Below are positions 31,097 to 42,819 of a DNA stretch of 64,000 nucleotides, one piece after another (the first letter of the stretch is position 1; every line of letters begins with the position of its first letter). The position numbers were made by a program, and so were the translations under genes. The stretch lies in the NCBI RefSeq assembly GCF_041146795.1, contig NC_135172.1, forward strand, positions 15,244,123 to 15,308,122, in the 5' to 3' direction. The stretch comes from Maylandia zebra (taxonomy: Eukaryota > Chordata > Actinopteri > Cichliformes > Cichlidae). Under the pieces are notes generated by a model. The model ran no database searches, had not been told where the DNA came from, and saw only the letters and a program-made list of their open reading frames with translations.

Positions 31097-31180
31097 CTTG
31101 ACCCAGTCCTCCATGTCGCCATCATCGATGACCTCCAAGCTTTCCTGCTCCTCGATGGTCAGCTCGTCTGGCTGAGAAGC
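31097..31180 (-). CDS. fchsd2: Single exon of F-BAR/double SH3 protein FCHSD2 (first SH3)
   Basis: On the minus strand, TCTGCAG acceptor, then 84 bases (28 codons, phase 0 to 0) reading ASQPDELTIEEQ, then ESLEVIDDGDMEDWVK and a GTACAA donor. It matches, from memory, the first SH3 domain of FCHSD2, a membrane-curvature and actin regulator at endocytic sites (ALYDY-like strand, acidic RT loop and the conserved WVK of the SH3 fold). The exon that should follow (the ARNKVGQVGYVPEKYL region) and the one before were not found on this strand in the window, so the introns must be long, or this is a stray exon. The exon itself looks intact. Confidence 0.85.
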
Positions 31181-31644
31181 CTGCAGACAGACAAACACGT
31201 TAATTCAAATTAAAGCTGCGATGTAACAGTTTAACCATCTTCATTTCACCCGTGATGTATATTTTTCAAATACCGCCACACTGGTGAACGGACAAAAATG
31301 CTCACTGTGGCTTCAATAACATCAGCCAGAACACTGAAGAAAACACTGAGACCATGCCTGCATTTATACCACACTTTACTCAGGACTCAGGTAATATAAA
31401 ACAACTAATACTCCAAAGCAGCACAAAACTCAGACTTACACTAGAATTTCTGTACAAATTCAGAGAGCAAGTGTTTTAAACCTGGACACAGAATCATTAG
31501 TGCCACAAAGTTTGGGAAAGTAAATCTAAATGGGGGTTAAACACGACTGGAACTGATTAAGAACAGCCAAAACAAAAAGTGGCTTTACTTCAAAGTCAGA
31601 ATTATAATTGGTGACATGTTAAAGATCCACGTCCAATCCAAATA
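31181..31644. other. Intron-like sequence
   Basis: No exon or element recognised between the FCHSD2 exon and the RTE LINE. Confidence 0.4.
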
Positions 31645-32564
31645 TTTAAATCATGTGTGGAGAACGTCTAGCAGAGGCCCCAGTCCGTGAGATCTTCAAC
31701 GCACACCTCCGGCAGAGCTTCAACAGCATTCCAAGGGAGACTGGGGACATTGAGTCCGAATGGACCATGTTCAGCATCTCCATTGCCGAAGCTGCTGCAT
31801 TGAGCTGCGGCCGCAAGGTGGTTGGTGCCTGCTGTGATAGTAATCCCCAAACCAAATGAAGGTTGCCACCAGGCAGGAGGCAGGCGGGAGGAGTTCGGAG
31901 AGGCCATGGAAAAAGACTTTCGGACTGCCTCGAAGAGATTCTGGCAAACCATCAGGCGTCTCAGGGGGGGAAAGCGGTGCTCTACCTGCACTGTGTATAG
32001 TGCTGGCAGAGCGCTGCTGACTTCGACTGAGAAAATTGTCAGGTGGTGGAAGGAATACTTCGAGGACCTCCTTAATCCCATTGACACATCTTCCGAGGAG
32101 GAAGAAGAGTCTGGGGATGAGGGGAATGACCCGCCAATTTCCAGAGGCGAGATCACTGAGGCAGTTAAACAACTCCTTGGTGGCAGAGCCCCTGGTGTTG
32201 ATGAGGTCCGCCCCGAGTTCCTGAAGGCTCTGGACGTTGTAGGGCTGTCCTGGTTGAAAAGCCTCTACAATGTTGCGTCGAGATCAGGGGCAGTACCCCT
32301 GGACTGGCAGACCGGGGTGGTGGTCCCCATCTTTAAGAAGGGGGACCGGAGGGTGTGTTCCAACTACAAGGGGATCAAACTCCTCAGCCTCCCTGGGAAA
32401 GTCTATGCCAGGGTGCTGGAAAGGAGAGTTCGTCCGCTAGTCGAACCTCGGATACAGGAGGAACAATGTGGTTTTCGTCCTGGTCGCAGAACACTGGACC
32501 AGCTCTTTATCCTCTCAAGGATACTTGAGGGTGCATAGGAGTTTGCCCAACCAGTCTACATGTG

Positions 32565-34084
32565 TGTGACAAAGTGGATGAGCAGTTGCAATGGTCTCCA
32601 TTTGTCCCATATGTGTTGACCTTTTTTTTAAATAATAAAATGGGCTCTGGATACATTAAAGTACTATCTAATGGGTGATGAGTTTGTTATGGAAACTGAC
32701 CATCGTGCATTACAATGGATGAACAGAATGAAAGACTCTAATGCCAGAATCACTAGATGGTATCTGTCCCTACAGCCATAAGAATGTGGTGGCTGATTTT
32801 CTGTCGCATTCCATGGAGGAGTGAGGGCCTTAAGGGGGGGAGAGTGTGACAAAGTGGATGAGCAGTTACAATGGTCTCCATTTGTCCCATATGTGTTGAC
32901 CTTTTTTTTGCACATTATACACATTATTCTGTTTCTATTTATTCGCTATGATTTGTTATTTGTCAAGTAACATTGCTTCACTCACTATCCCGGGTTTGTT
33001 TGTGTAAGCGTTCTGTTGCCGGCAAATCGAACATTCTGCAAATTAAGGCAAGGGGAGGGGAGGGGAGAGGAGAGCCGGGGAGAGGAGAGCCGAGCCGTGT
33101 TACCAGAGCCATGTTCTGTTGAGTTTTGTTAATAGAGTTGATTTGGGGGGAAGTTTTGTTAAGTTACACATTAAAGTAAGTTCACTGTAAATAGTCAAAG
33201 GAGCTTGCAAAGAAAAGCGTCTGGACTTCTTTAAGTTGCTTGAAGACGTTTCACCTCTCATCCGAGAAGCTTCTTCAGTTCTAAGGTCAAATGGTGGAGA
33301 GTCCCAGATATAAGCCTAGTGGGAGTGACCCCCCACAGAGGGACAAAAGGACCCCCTGATGATCCTCTAATCGCCTGAGCCAAGGTGGGAAACTGGGCGT
33401 GGGTCCCAATCAGCCAGAGTTTCGGGTGTGTTCATTGTGAAACCTGGCCCCACCTTATCATGCGAATTCCTGAGGTCAGATGGCCCAGGATGTGAGTGGG
33501 CGTTAAGGCGTCTGGGAAGGGATCTCAAAACTGGATTATAGATGGCAGAGAGTTGGTGTCGTAAACCCCCGCCTCTGTTCAAAGATGGTCGCTCACAGTG
33601 GACATAGATGGCTTCTTTCACTCCTCTTTCAAACCATCTGTCCTCTCTGTCCAAAATGTGAACATTGGCACCTCAGCAATTCGCATGATAAGGTGGGGCC
33701 AGGTTTCACAATGAACACACCCGAAACTCTGGCTGATTGGGACCCACGCCCAGTTTCCCACCTTGGCTCAGGCGATTAGAGGATCATCAGGGGGTCCTTT
33801 TGTCCCTCTGTGGGGGGTCACTCCCACTAGGCTTATATCTGGGACTCTCCACCATTTGACCTTAGAACTGAAGAAGCTTCTCGGATGAGAGGTGAAACGT
33901 CTTCAAGCAACTTAAAGAAGTCCAGACGCTTTTCTTTGCAAGCTCCTTTGACTACGATGACCTGGATGACTGAGAACCTTCACAGACATATTTCACTGTA
34001 AATAAATTGCTCACCTCTGGAAATCTGAAATGTCTGCGTAGTCTGCTTCCACCTTCCTTGACGTTTGTGTCTAACTACCCCACA
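32565..34084 (+). mobile_element. Internally deleted gypsy retrotransposon inside the RTE LINE
   Basis: A 5' LTR fragment at 32565-about 32635 starts TGTGACAAAGTGGATGAGC, and the same sequence starts the 3' LTR at 32845, which ends CCCCACA at 34084. Between them are a short RNase H piece (KYYLMGDEFVMETDHRALQW), a VVADFLS motif and a purine tract (TTAAGGGGGGGAGAG) just before the 3' LTR. The flanks are ATGTG and AAGTG, a 5-bp target duplication with one mismatch. Without the nested Penelope insertion the 3' LTR is about 430 bp. Gag, protease, RT and integrase are deleted. Confidence 0.85.
33194..33991 (-). mobile_element. Penelope-like element, palindromic copy, inside the gypsy LTR
   Basis: A perfect 13-bp duplication TTCACTGTAAATA flanks the 798-bp insert (33181-33193 and 33992-34004). 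Its left arm 33195-33468 and right arm 33678-33951 are inverse complements over ~275 bp. The unique middle, read on the minus strand from about 33654, gives DREDRWFERGVKEAIYV and SLNRGGGLRHQLS, motifs I associate with the region after the GIY-YIG endonuclease of Penelope-like elements. Inverted and partial terminal repeats are usual for this class. The RT is missing. Confidence 0.8.
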
Positions 34085-34185
34085 AAGTGTTTTGTGAACT
34101 TGGAGAAGGCATTGGATATGGACAGCAAGCTGAGCATTCTCATAACCTTGTGATCAGCAAGTAGTTTGCTCCTTGATAAATACCT

Positions 34186-36539
34186 AAATAAATAACAAAG
34201 ATATGTTATTTATCTTATACTAAACCTTCATATAGCCCCTTGTACACAGCATAAAACATGGACATAGTTTCCTTGTTGGAAAAATGAAGCCAAAACATTG
34301 AACCTACATTCTATCTGAGGGTCAGTAGATGGTGATAGCAGTTGTTGCAGTGGTCCTGTAGAAGTCTATGGGAAAATGGGTTTCTATCTTGACCTCTGTA
34401 AATACTTTTCTGTTGAGCTTATCTGCTCAGTCACTAATTTTTTGTCACATTTAATAATAATAATAAAAAGAAAGTAAGTCTACTTTATAAACCTTGGCCA
34501 TACTGTACCTTAAAATAGAGGATTATCCATGGTATGAAACTACACACTCAGGCATTTTCACTGAGAAAGCTGGATATTTTCTCTTTTTCAGACCACTCTC
34601 TGTAACCCCTAGAGATCATTTTATGGGGAAACAATTTCTAAATTACACCGTCTGACATCAACATGCCATATTCAAACGGACTTAAACTTCAGCAGGATGA
34701 TCATGTCTATGTGCCTAAATGCACTCCGTTGCTACCATTAGACTGGCTTATTATATATTTGCATTATTGAGCAGCTGAAAAGGGGGAAAATATTTTATAT
34801 ACATGCATGCTTAATGATCTTTGTGTTTACATCTACAAACACAGTATACTACTTCAAACACAACACTAAGTCTCTCTTGAGAGTCTCTTCGTGAGACTTT
34901 GTCTGTGTGTAATGTTTTTGCAGTTTGAAAATGAATAGCCTGACTACTTAAAGGTCTGGATATTAATTGAAATTGTAAGCCTACGTAGTAATGGAACATG
35001 TTTTATAGTGAATAACATAACTTGGTGTATGTACACACTAAGAGTTTACAAATAAAAAATACAAATATGCAAAAGGAAGTTGATTTATAGGTAATGTATT
35101 TGATTTCACTGCTGAAAAAAACTAGTAAAAGATTTCAGGTATGTTTACACACAAAGCTGATTCATGTAATGCCAAACACGTGAGTGACACTAGGAGCAAT
35201 TAAAGTCCAAGGGCACCTGTGGGTGTAAGAAAAACAACTGAAGAAAGGAGTGAAACAGGGAAAACAATCAGAGCAGCGATAACAAACGTGACACATTTAC
35301 CCAGAATGAAGACAGACTTTATATCTAGTGACTGCAGAACCAACAGTGCATGTCTGCGGGTACATAAAAAACACTTTTAAAGAGTTAACCCACACACAAC
35401 AACACATAAATTGACCCTTTGGTTTGTGTTGACAATAGTGTTAAAACAAACCCTGGAGAAAAATTGCCCCTAGCGTTGTGTAGGGAATTGGTGAGAAAAA
35501 CTGGACACTGGAGAAAAATGGGACATGCAGTGGGCTCCTATCAGGCTGAATTGATAACACGTCTGTTTATTGATTAAATAAGTAGATTTGGCAATGAAAT
35601 TAAAAATATACTTGACTCTAATAATTGTTGGGATTTCTACCAAACTGCATGTGTGGCATCTCTGTTGTGGTTTGGGGGCTGACAGCCTTCTTTCTCTTAC
35701 ACGTACACAGTTAATGTCTAGTTAAGAGGGCAGATAATCTCAAACAGCTTCGCTGCATTGACAATGAAGTTAGTCCAAGGACACTTCCTTAATCCTGGGT
35801 CCAATAAGTCATTGGTGGTGAATTTATTATGATGCTTATCTTTGTTGATTTGAGCACGTGCACCCATCTTATTCTTTAAAAGCTGTGCGCCTCAGTCGGT
35901 TTTTGAACAAATCTTATTGGCTCATTGTTGTGCTTTTGTCTGATTTGCGTCGTTGACAGAGAACTGCAACCTTTTCGAAAAGGTAGAAACATTTTTTTAA
36001 ATGCTACACAAAGTTATTGTTCATTTTATTTTAATAAGTCAGAGATTTAATATTCAAAGAAAAAAGAGCACAATACAGCAGAGAGCATGAATACGTTTGG
36101 AAGCCAACAGCTCAAAGACTATCAAAGACTAAAGTCTATTCTTGGAACATGTTTATACTTGTATATGTGTGTGTCTGTATGCATGTGTGTGTATGTTTAT
36201 ACTTTTTTTTCTTATTGTTTCTTCTTTTAAGTCAAGGTCATTCTACATGTGAAATGTATTTTTAGGTATAATCCTTAGACGTAAACAAATTCCAACAGTA
36301 CCACCAGTACTGGTATAAGTATTCCATCTTCTCAGACGAGTTGGAATCAAGCACCGTGTTGTGAGAAATCACATCAGATGTGATGCCAGTGCACACAAAA
36401 GTGTTTTTCTCCAAATAACACGGTGTGTGAACAAAACATTTTAATGGCAAAGGAAAATGCCATTGTTTAAGCAGTGAGTAACTAAACAACTACAGCAAAT
36501 TGCAGAAATATTCTGCCAGAGGTATTCAGAGTTAAAACA
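34186..36539. other. Intergenic sequence with one dispersed repeat
   Basis: At about 34540-34680 a block (TTTTCTCTTTTTCAGACCAC, TGTAACCCCTAGAGATCATT, GACATCAACATGCCAT) resembles a widely dispersed vertebrate repeat that occurs again at 58735-58900. No gene recognised in the rest. Confidence 0.5.
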
Positions 36540-36740
36540 ATAAACTATATATTTCAGAGAGTTGGTTCTGTTCATTTAGTCACAGAATTTTAAGTGGGAG
36601 AAACATTTCCTCACCCATCGAGTCTCAGCTGACTGCAGGTTTACTCAAGCTTATAATATTATGCAAATCACTAATACACACACTGCTGTGTCCTGTACTG
36701 TTTATAAGGTTGGGGAAACCTGCAGTCAGGTGAGGCTGCA
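36540..36740 (-). mobile_element. Degenerate Penelope-like terminal fragment
   Basis: GGGAGAAACATTTCCTCACC, TCAGCTGACTGCAGGTTTAC and a following TTATAA block match the fragment at 57957-58050. It lies just upstream of the perforin gene. Confidence 0.55.
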
Positions 36741-36814
36741 TGTTTGCAAACATTTGGAGTTCTTTACTTTACTGAGAATCACCTGCTGTTGAAATGACGA
36801 TCGCTTATGTCTTT

Positions 36815-36841
36815 ATCTCTCTCTCTCTCTCTCTCTCTCTC
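36815..36841 (+). repeat. (CT)n microsatellite before the perforin start
   Basis: About thirteen CT units. With the sequence up to CACTGCAG near 36870 it forms a pyrimidine tract, so the perforin start codon probably lies just after a splice acceptor, with an untranslated exon upstream. Confidence 0.8.
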
Positions 36842-36874
36842 CTCTCCAAAATATCAGTCATTTTCACTGCAGCT

Positions 36875-39800
36875 ATGCTGTCTTATTTAACCCCACCTCC
36901 TCTCTACCTGAGCCTCCTTCTCTTTCTGTCCTGCAACTCCGCTGTTCTTTCCTGTCAGACTGGAAACTACGTCCAGTGCACGGTTGCTCCTTTTGTACCA
37001 GGTCACAACCTGGTGGGGGAGGGATTTGATGTGGTCACTCTGCGACGAAAGGGAGCCTACGTGATTGATGTGAATACCTACTTCACCCCAAGTAAAACAT
37101 GTACTCTCTGCTCCAACCCGCTTCAAGGCAACGTGCTGCAGAAAGTAAATAAAGATGCAACAACAAAGAGCCATTTGATCAGTAGCACAGACTTTATGTG
37201 TACATGTTCATGATCTGTCTTCATTTTCAGCTGCCAGTCTCTGCAGTGGACTGGCGTGCATTCAGCCGATGCAGTGCCGACATTTACAGCAGTGCCCACA
37301 GCTCTGTTAGGTATAGTTTTATTACATTTTTATCATTGTTTAGAATTAGTGCATGCTTTCCAAAGAAAAATGTGCACAGTTAAATTGTGTTGTTTATACT
37401 CAGGCTCAACTGGGAACGCATCTGTTACCATGAAAAACAGTTGTGACAACTGAGCATCTTGTGGCTCAGCCGTTGACTCTTTATCTAAAGATTTCCATCT
37501 AATTAAACTCATTCAGTCTTTGGCAATGATGAAATGAAAAGTCACACTAATTTAATAGTAAGCATTTTGATTCTCTGGCCTAAACTCTCTTCATCATATT
37601 ATTCACAGCTGAAAGTCTAATTACAATAACAGGTGTTCCTCTGTAAATACTAACTTTCAGATTTTACAGTGATCGTTTACTTTGAATTGTATTCACAGCT
37701 CTTTGGTTGACGCTTACACCTCCCAGGACAGTGCTGACTGGAAGGTAGGGCACATTTTACTATACTAATGATATATTTTACCTGCAGCTTAGTGCAGTAA
37801 TCATGCCTTCACAAGACTGCCACCTTGTGACCAAAAAGGAAATGTACCTTTTGGCATCAAATTCAGAACCAATGTTCTGAAAAGAAATCAACGAAGTACA
37901 CATTTACTCTCATACACTTCAACATCTCAAGACAATATTTATTTGACCCAAGTAGGAAAATTACATAATAAATGACACAATAAATTTATATTATGTTCAA
38001 ACATGAGGCCATGTTTGAACATAAATTAGGATCTGGACAAATACATCACAAAATGTCTCAGTACTGACGAGCTAAAATGTGAATAAAATGAAACACTTCT
38101 GTAAAGTCCCGTATTTGACTACAAATTAATCATTTGTCTCATTTATTATAACAGGTTGGCCTAAATTTAGAGAAGTTTGTGGCTGCTAGCCTGGATGTGG
38201 GAGGAACGCAATCCACTGCCTATAACTTTGCTTCAGAAAGGACCAAAGAGGACCGCCACACCTTCAGCACACACAGGGTCACCTGCAACCATTACAGGTA
38301 GGCTGTGAATAACTCAGAATACTCACATAAATTCAGGTTATTCTGCAATCGTGATTTGAAAAGCTTCTGTTGAGATCATTTACTAATCTGTCTCTTTGTG
38401 TCCAGTTACCGAGTATCAGACAGACCACCTCTCAGCTCTGAGTTCAGTTCGGCTGTAGCTAAGCTACCAGGTTTCTACAACAGCTTCACCAGAGCTCAGT
38501 ACAGTCAGCTCATACACACCTATGGCACACACTACATCCGCCAGGTTAAAACACACACACGGTGAATTACCTTATTTAAAAATAATAAAAAAATTTTTTT
38601 TTTATAACAACAACTTTGCACCACATTGCAGGTTCACCTTGGTGGTCGACTGAGGCGAGTCACAGCTGCACGAACCTGTCTGTCCTCACTGAACGGACTC
38701 ACCTCAAATCAGGTGCATACATAAAGTTCATTATTTATATAATGCAAAATCACAACAATAGTTGCCTCAAGGCACCGGCTATTGTTGTGCAGAACTAACT
38801 AAACAGTGTAATAATATAACAATAAAAATAATAAGTACATTATAATACAAACTTTGCTTTAGTCAACTTTTAATTGTAATAAATATTCTCAGCTTGAATC
38901 TGTTAAGCAGAACATGAGCAGACAAAAAGAAGGAAAATAAAAACATAGCTCTATTTTCTGTTTTCTACATTGTAGAGGGTGACTTTGCCTCTAAACAGGA
39001 AAATGAGCACAGTCAGATTCAGCGGGTGGGGGAACCCTAAAATAAGTTGTCGTGGCTCAGCATAGGGAAAAGAATCACAATTTTTATTGTGGGATCCAGC
39101 AGATTTTTTTAGTGTACAGGCTGTGATCAGTGATCAGTTGGCTCTGAGATTTATTACTCTTTGTGAATGTACACAACTGAATTCAAAATGTCAGCGGATA
39201 TTTCATGAGTTGTCTTGGCTGATTTCCATCCTCTAGTACACTATTTATATACTCAATGTAACCATGAGCACCATATCCACTGTGCACCAGTCACACACTG
39301 GTCTTTACTTTTAACCAAGTGTGTCCAACTCCAGGCCTCAAGGGCCGGTGTCCTGCAGGTTTTAGATGAGTCCTTGATCCAACACAGCTGATTTAAAAGG
39401 CTAAATGACCTCATCAACATGTCTTGAAGTTCTGAAGAGGCCTGGCAATGAACTAATAATTTGATTTGGGTGAGCTGACCCAGGGTGAGATCTAAAACCT
39501 GCAGGACACCGGCCCTTGAGGCGGCCTGGACAGCCCTGTTTTAAACCCATGACAGTACAGCAAACTAACCTGTTTATCCTGCACTAAACTGCAGAGTTTT
39601 TTCATGCAGTATAATACCATTAATCTACCTCAGTTTGTTTGCAGCATGCTTCACAATATGAAAAAACATATTTTCAAATGTACAGACCCAATATCAGATT
39701 TACAAACATGACAACTTGTAAAGACACGTAACTTTAAATTTCCAGTTTATCAAGCGTCACTTAGCAGTCCTTACCTTTAAATCTAACTTTTCTTCTTCCT

Positions 39801-41983
39801 CTCCTGTCCTGCCTTTTTTTTTATCTTTCTCCATCTCTGAGTGTTGTGCCAAAAAACAAACAAACCAAAACTAAAATAAAAACCACTCTAACTCCTGACG
39901 ATGGCACACGTTTTTGCCTCTTTCATCTCTTTTTTTGGAACATGGTGATTAATACGGGATTGAATTTCATGTGTTACAGTTCAGGCTCAAGTCTGTTTGA
40001 TGTTTGAAAGCTTGCACTGATGTAAAATAATAACTCTCCTGAAATATATCAAACAATATATCTGTTTTGAAAATGTACAGAGTAGAAAGTACAAATATTT
40101 GTTGACATTTTCTTTCCCTTCTTGTCCTGCAGGTCCACTCCTGTTTATCGCTGGGTTTCTCTGTTGGCTTGGGAAAGTTGCAACTATCTGGTAACAGAGA
40201 CTCTTGCAACAAGGTCCTTCAAAACCAGGGTCTCTCTGTTACATACGGCTCTGGACTCCACCAACACTACACAGAGGTGGTAGGAGGCAATGGTTGGTTG
40301 GGAGAGTTTGCACTCACACATAATAACTCCCTTGGCTATCTAACTTGGCTGAAGACACTGAAGGATCACCCAGATGTTGTTTCCTACTCCCTTCGGCCAA
40401 TCTACGAGCTGATGACAAATTATACACAAAAGACAGGGATGAAAGCTGCCATTGAGCAGTACTTAGAGGACAATGCTGTGAAAAAATCACCCAGTAAGCC
40501 AAACTTTTGTTCAAACATTCCTAATCTGGCTTCCAACTGCTGTCCTCTGCAAGCCTGGAGGGGGTCGCTAAAGGTTACCATTTTGCGAGCCTGGGACCTG
40601 AAAGGAGATCCAACTGGCCAGACTGAGGGGTGAATAGACTCTGGTCAGGGATTCAAATTTGGAGGTGGTATATCAAATAGACTTACTAATTCTTCTGTTG
40701 ATCTTCTTTCTTTGTTTCTACATACAGCTATGTAAAAATGTGGTTTGGCTCCATCTATAAGCAGACTCATTGGATTCGGTCAAACAACCCCCAGTGGAAC
40801 GTGAATTATGATCTGGGCAAGGTCAGTAAAACCTTACTATGGATAATCATAAGTCTTTTGGGCTCACAGTCAGCAGAGTTGATTTACTTTTCAAACCTAA
40901 AAAAAGGATTGTTGTGGTTTGTCCCAATCAAAGCCATGATTGCCAAAGAAGGGTTGATACTTTTGTACCTAAACTGACAGCAAAAGGATTACCTTACATT
41001 AACCCAAATAACCAAACTCTACTACCAAACTTATGGTTTCAAGTTTTAGTGGCTGTAAAACCTGTAAAACTGCTGTAACAACAAATTCCGTGATACAGTG
41101 TACACAATGACTTGGCAAGCAATAAAAGTAATATCAGCTATGTAGTGGTTTTGAACACATTTGCTACAGTTTTTACTATAATACTAAAATGCTGAAGGTA
41201 AATGAGCACAACACTTCTGCAATACTTACAACCCGCTCATTTTGTTAAAAGGCACCATGTGGATCCTGCCTTAAATGTCTTCTGTTGCAATAAGTTGATC
41301 TTGCTGATAAGGCGTTTTTCATGATTTATCATTTTATTTGGGAAGTGCCCAGATTTCAATAGATTTTGGGAAAACAATCAAGTATTCTGCTATTTACAGA
41401 GCCATTCTTCAGCTAACCATAACTATATAGGTACTTGTTTCTAGGTGGTTTTGCAGCCAAACAAAAATAATTCTGGGGATGGGCCTGTAAAAGTCATCAA
41501 TAAACTGATTAAATCTGTCAAGGAGTCAGATTTAAGAGAAAAAAAGTGATATGTGAGTGCCCCCCAGGAATTCACCAGTGTGTCTCTATCACAGATTAAT
41601 TTTAAATCATTTTAAAGTTTCCAATCTGAATTTAAATGTAAAATATGATTTTAAAAATGTTTTTTTGAATTTGTCCAATTGTCCTTATTACTGTTTATGA
41701 TTCACAAACCTAAAATAAAAATTGGAAGGATGAAAATTAAAACTCTTGTTTGATTAATTTTCTTATGAAGGTGGACACACACTCTGGTTTGAAGGTTGAA
41801 GTTTGGGACAAGGACGTAACGAATGATGACCGTCTGGGATCATGTTTCAAGTATCTTCAGCAGGGGACATACACAATTACCTGTCCAGCTAAAAGAGGAG
41901 GTTTTGAGGTCCGGTACACTCTGACATGTGACCCTCATCTGGCTGGAGACCGGTGTGATAGTTATCAACCATCTGCAAAATAA
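36875..41983 (+). CDS. Perforin-1-like pore-forming protein, complete
   Basis: Nine exons join in frame: 36875-37144, 37231-37310, 37699-37744, 38155-38297, 38406-38544, 38632-38712, 40133-40629, 40728-40821 and 41771-41983; all introns are GT-AG. The 520-residue product (human perforin is 555) has a signal peptide (residues 1-25, [11 protein letters not shown]), a MACPF/CDC domain (about 35-370) with the signature IHTYGTHYI at 216-224 (Tyr in place of the usual Phe), a short Cys-containing linker with CCPLQ, and a C2 domain (about 396-505) whose Asp cluster WDKDVTNDD (463, 465, 469, 470) fits Ca2+ binding. The Asp of the human TDAY motif is Glu here (TEGYVK). Perforin is secreted from cytotoxic granules and lyses target membranes. 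An upstream in-frame ATG (36794) lies in the CT repeat and is a less likely start. I leave the symbol blank because fish carry several paralogues. Confidence 0.92.
39030..39270. repeat. Dispersed repeat in perforin intron 6
   Basis: GGAACCCTAAAA, GGGAAAAGAATCACAA, CAGCAGATTTTTTTAGTGT, GCTGTGATCAG and ACACAACTGAATTCAA recur in the same order at 62040-62290. Confidence 0.65.
39317..39538. mobile_element. hAT-type MITE in perforin intron 6
   Basis: The ends are long inverted repeats (GTGTCCAACTCCAGGCCTC, GGCCGGTGTCCTGCAGGTTT and their inverse complement). The flanks TTTTAACC and TTTTAAAC form an 8-bp target duplication with one mismatch. I recognise it as a common fish hAT miniature element. 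Confidence 0.8.
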
Positions 41984-42294
41984 CAAATGTATTTTGAGTT
42001 AATTAATGTAAAAATTCATGTGACTCATCAGTTTATGGATTTATTTTGCTACCACTAAGAGGTAACTGTATTCAGTTTTTAGCCTTTATATAAGCTAAGG
42101 TTCAGGGCTGTATTCATATATTAATATTTTTAAATGATAGAAAAATCATACTTTTTTGGTTTTCAGTAGTTTTTAGTTATAAATAATTACACACACACTG
42201 AATCAGCTGCTGTGTATTTCTACTAATATGTGAGTCTAATTTCAGTTGTGTAAAAATGATCAAATCCTTGTTGTGTCACTTTACTTCTGATTCA

Positions 42295-42300
42295 AATAAA
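42295..42300 (+). promoter_or_regulatory. Perforin polyadenylation signal
   Basis: AATAAA about 310 bases after the stop codon. Confidence 0.6.
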
Positions 42301-42819
42301 GCCTGTCAAAAACATGTTCTTTGGGTCCTTAAAGGGGACAACTCTATTATAAGAGGTACCTCTAGATATAATTCTTATTATCTGCCAGTATTAAACAAGT
42401 AAAAATATTCAGTCTCAGATAAGCTTCGGATATCCCACATCTACTGTGGCCAGTACAATCTTGTTTCCAAACATACAGAAAAGAGTTCACCACTCTGTCA
42501 AAAACTGGGTGAGTACAGAGTTCAACTATTTAGGATTAATGGTGTTTAAACCTGTGGATGCAAATATAACTGAGATCCAGAAACCTCTGCTGGGTTATTT
42601 CTTATTTAAAATGGGAACTGGTGAACTGAAAAACCATCTAATGGTCTGAATAACATGGATTTGAAATACATTTTGGCAGGTCTGCACAAAGACAAAAAAG
42701 GAGCCTTGGCCTTTTAATTAAAAGAGCTCTAATAAATCATGACAATTTTATAAATAAAGCAAGCTATATTCAGAATGCTTTATTTGGATTCTTGCAAATA
42801 AGAATCCAAATTGGCCAGA
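42301..42819. other. Intergenic sequence
   Basis: No recognisable gene. A short frame at 42446-42649 may be a transposon scrap but has no named motif. Confidence 0.4.

Larger units (their letters stand above)
31645..34185 (+). mobile_element. RTE-type LINE fragment split by a gypsy insertion
   Basis: The plus strand reads a linker and the first half of an RTE reverse transcriptase: LNPIDTSSEEE, LLGGRAPGVDEVRPEFLKAL, WQTGVVVPIFKKGDRRVCSN, YKGIKLLSLPGKVYARVLER and EEQCGFRPGRRTLDQLF, with frameshifts near 31850. It stops at 32564 and resumes at 34085 with FVNLEKAL, the expected continuation (FVDLEKAFD), ending near 34185. Both ends are truncated. The gap is filled exactly by a gypsy LTR element. 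Confidence 0.85.

Noticed and set aside
33585-33779. Plus-strand frame sharing its end with the minus-strand frame at 33367
   Set aside because: The shared sequence is the consequence of the palindromic arms of the Penelope-like element, not a second gene.
36794-36874. Upstream in-frame ATG as the perforin start
   Set aside because: It would add a CT-repeat-encoded Leu/Ser run; the ATG at 36875 follows an acceptor-like CTGCAG and gives a normal signal peptide.
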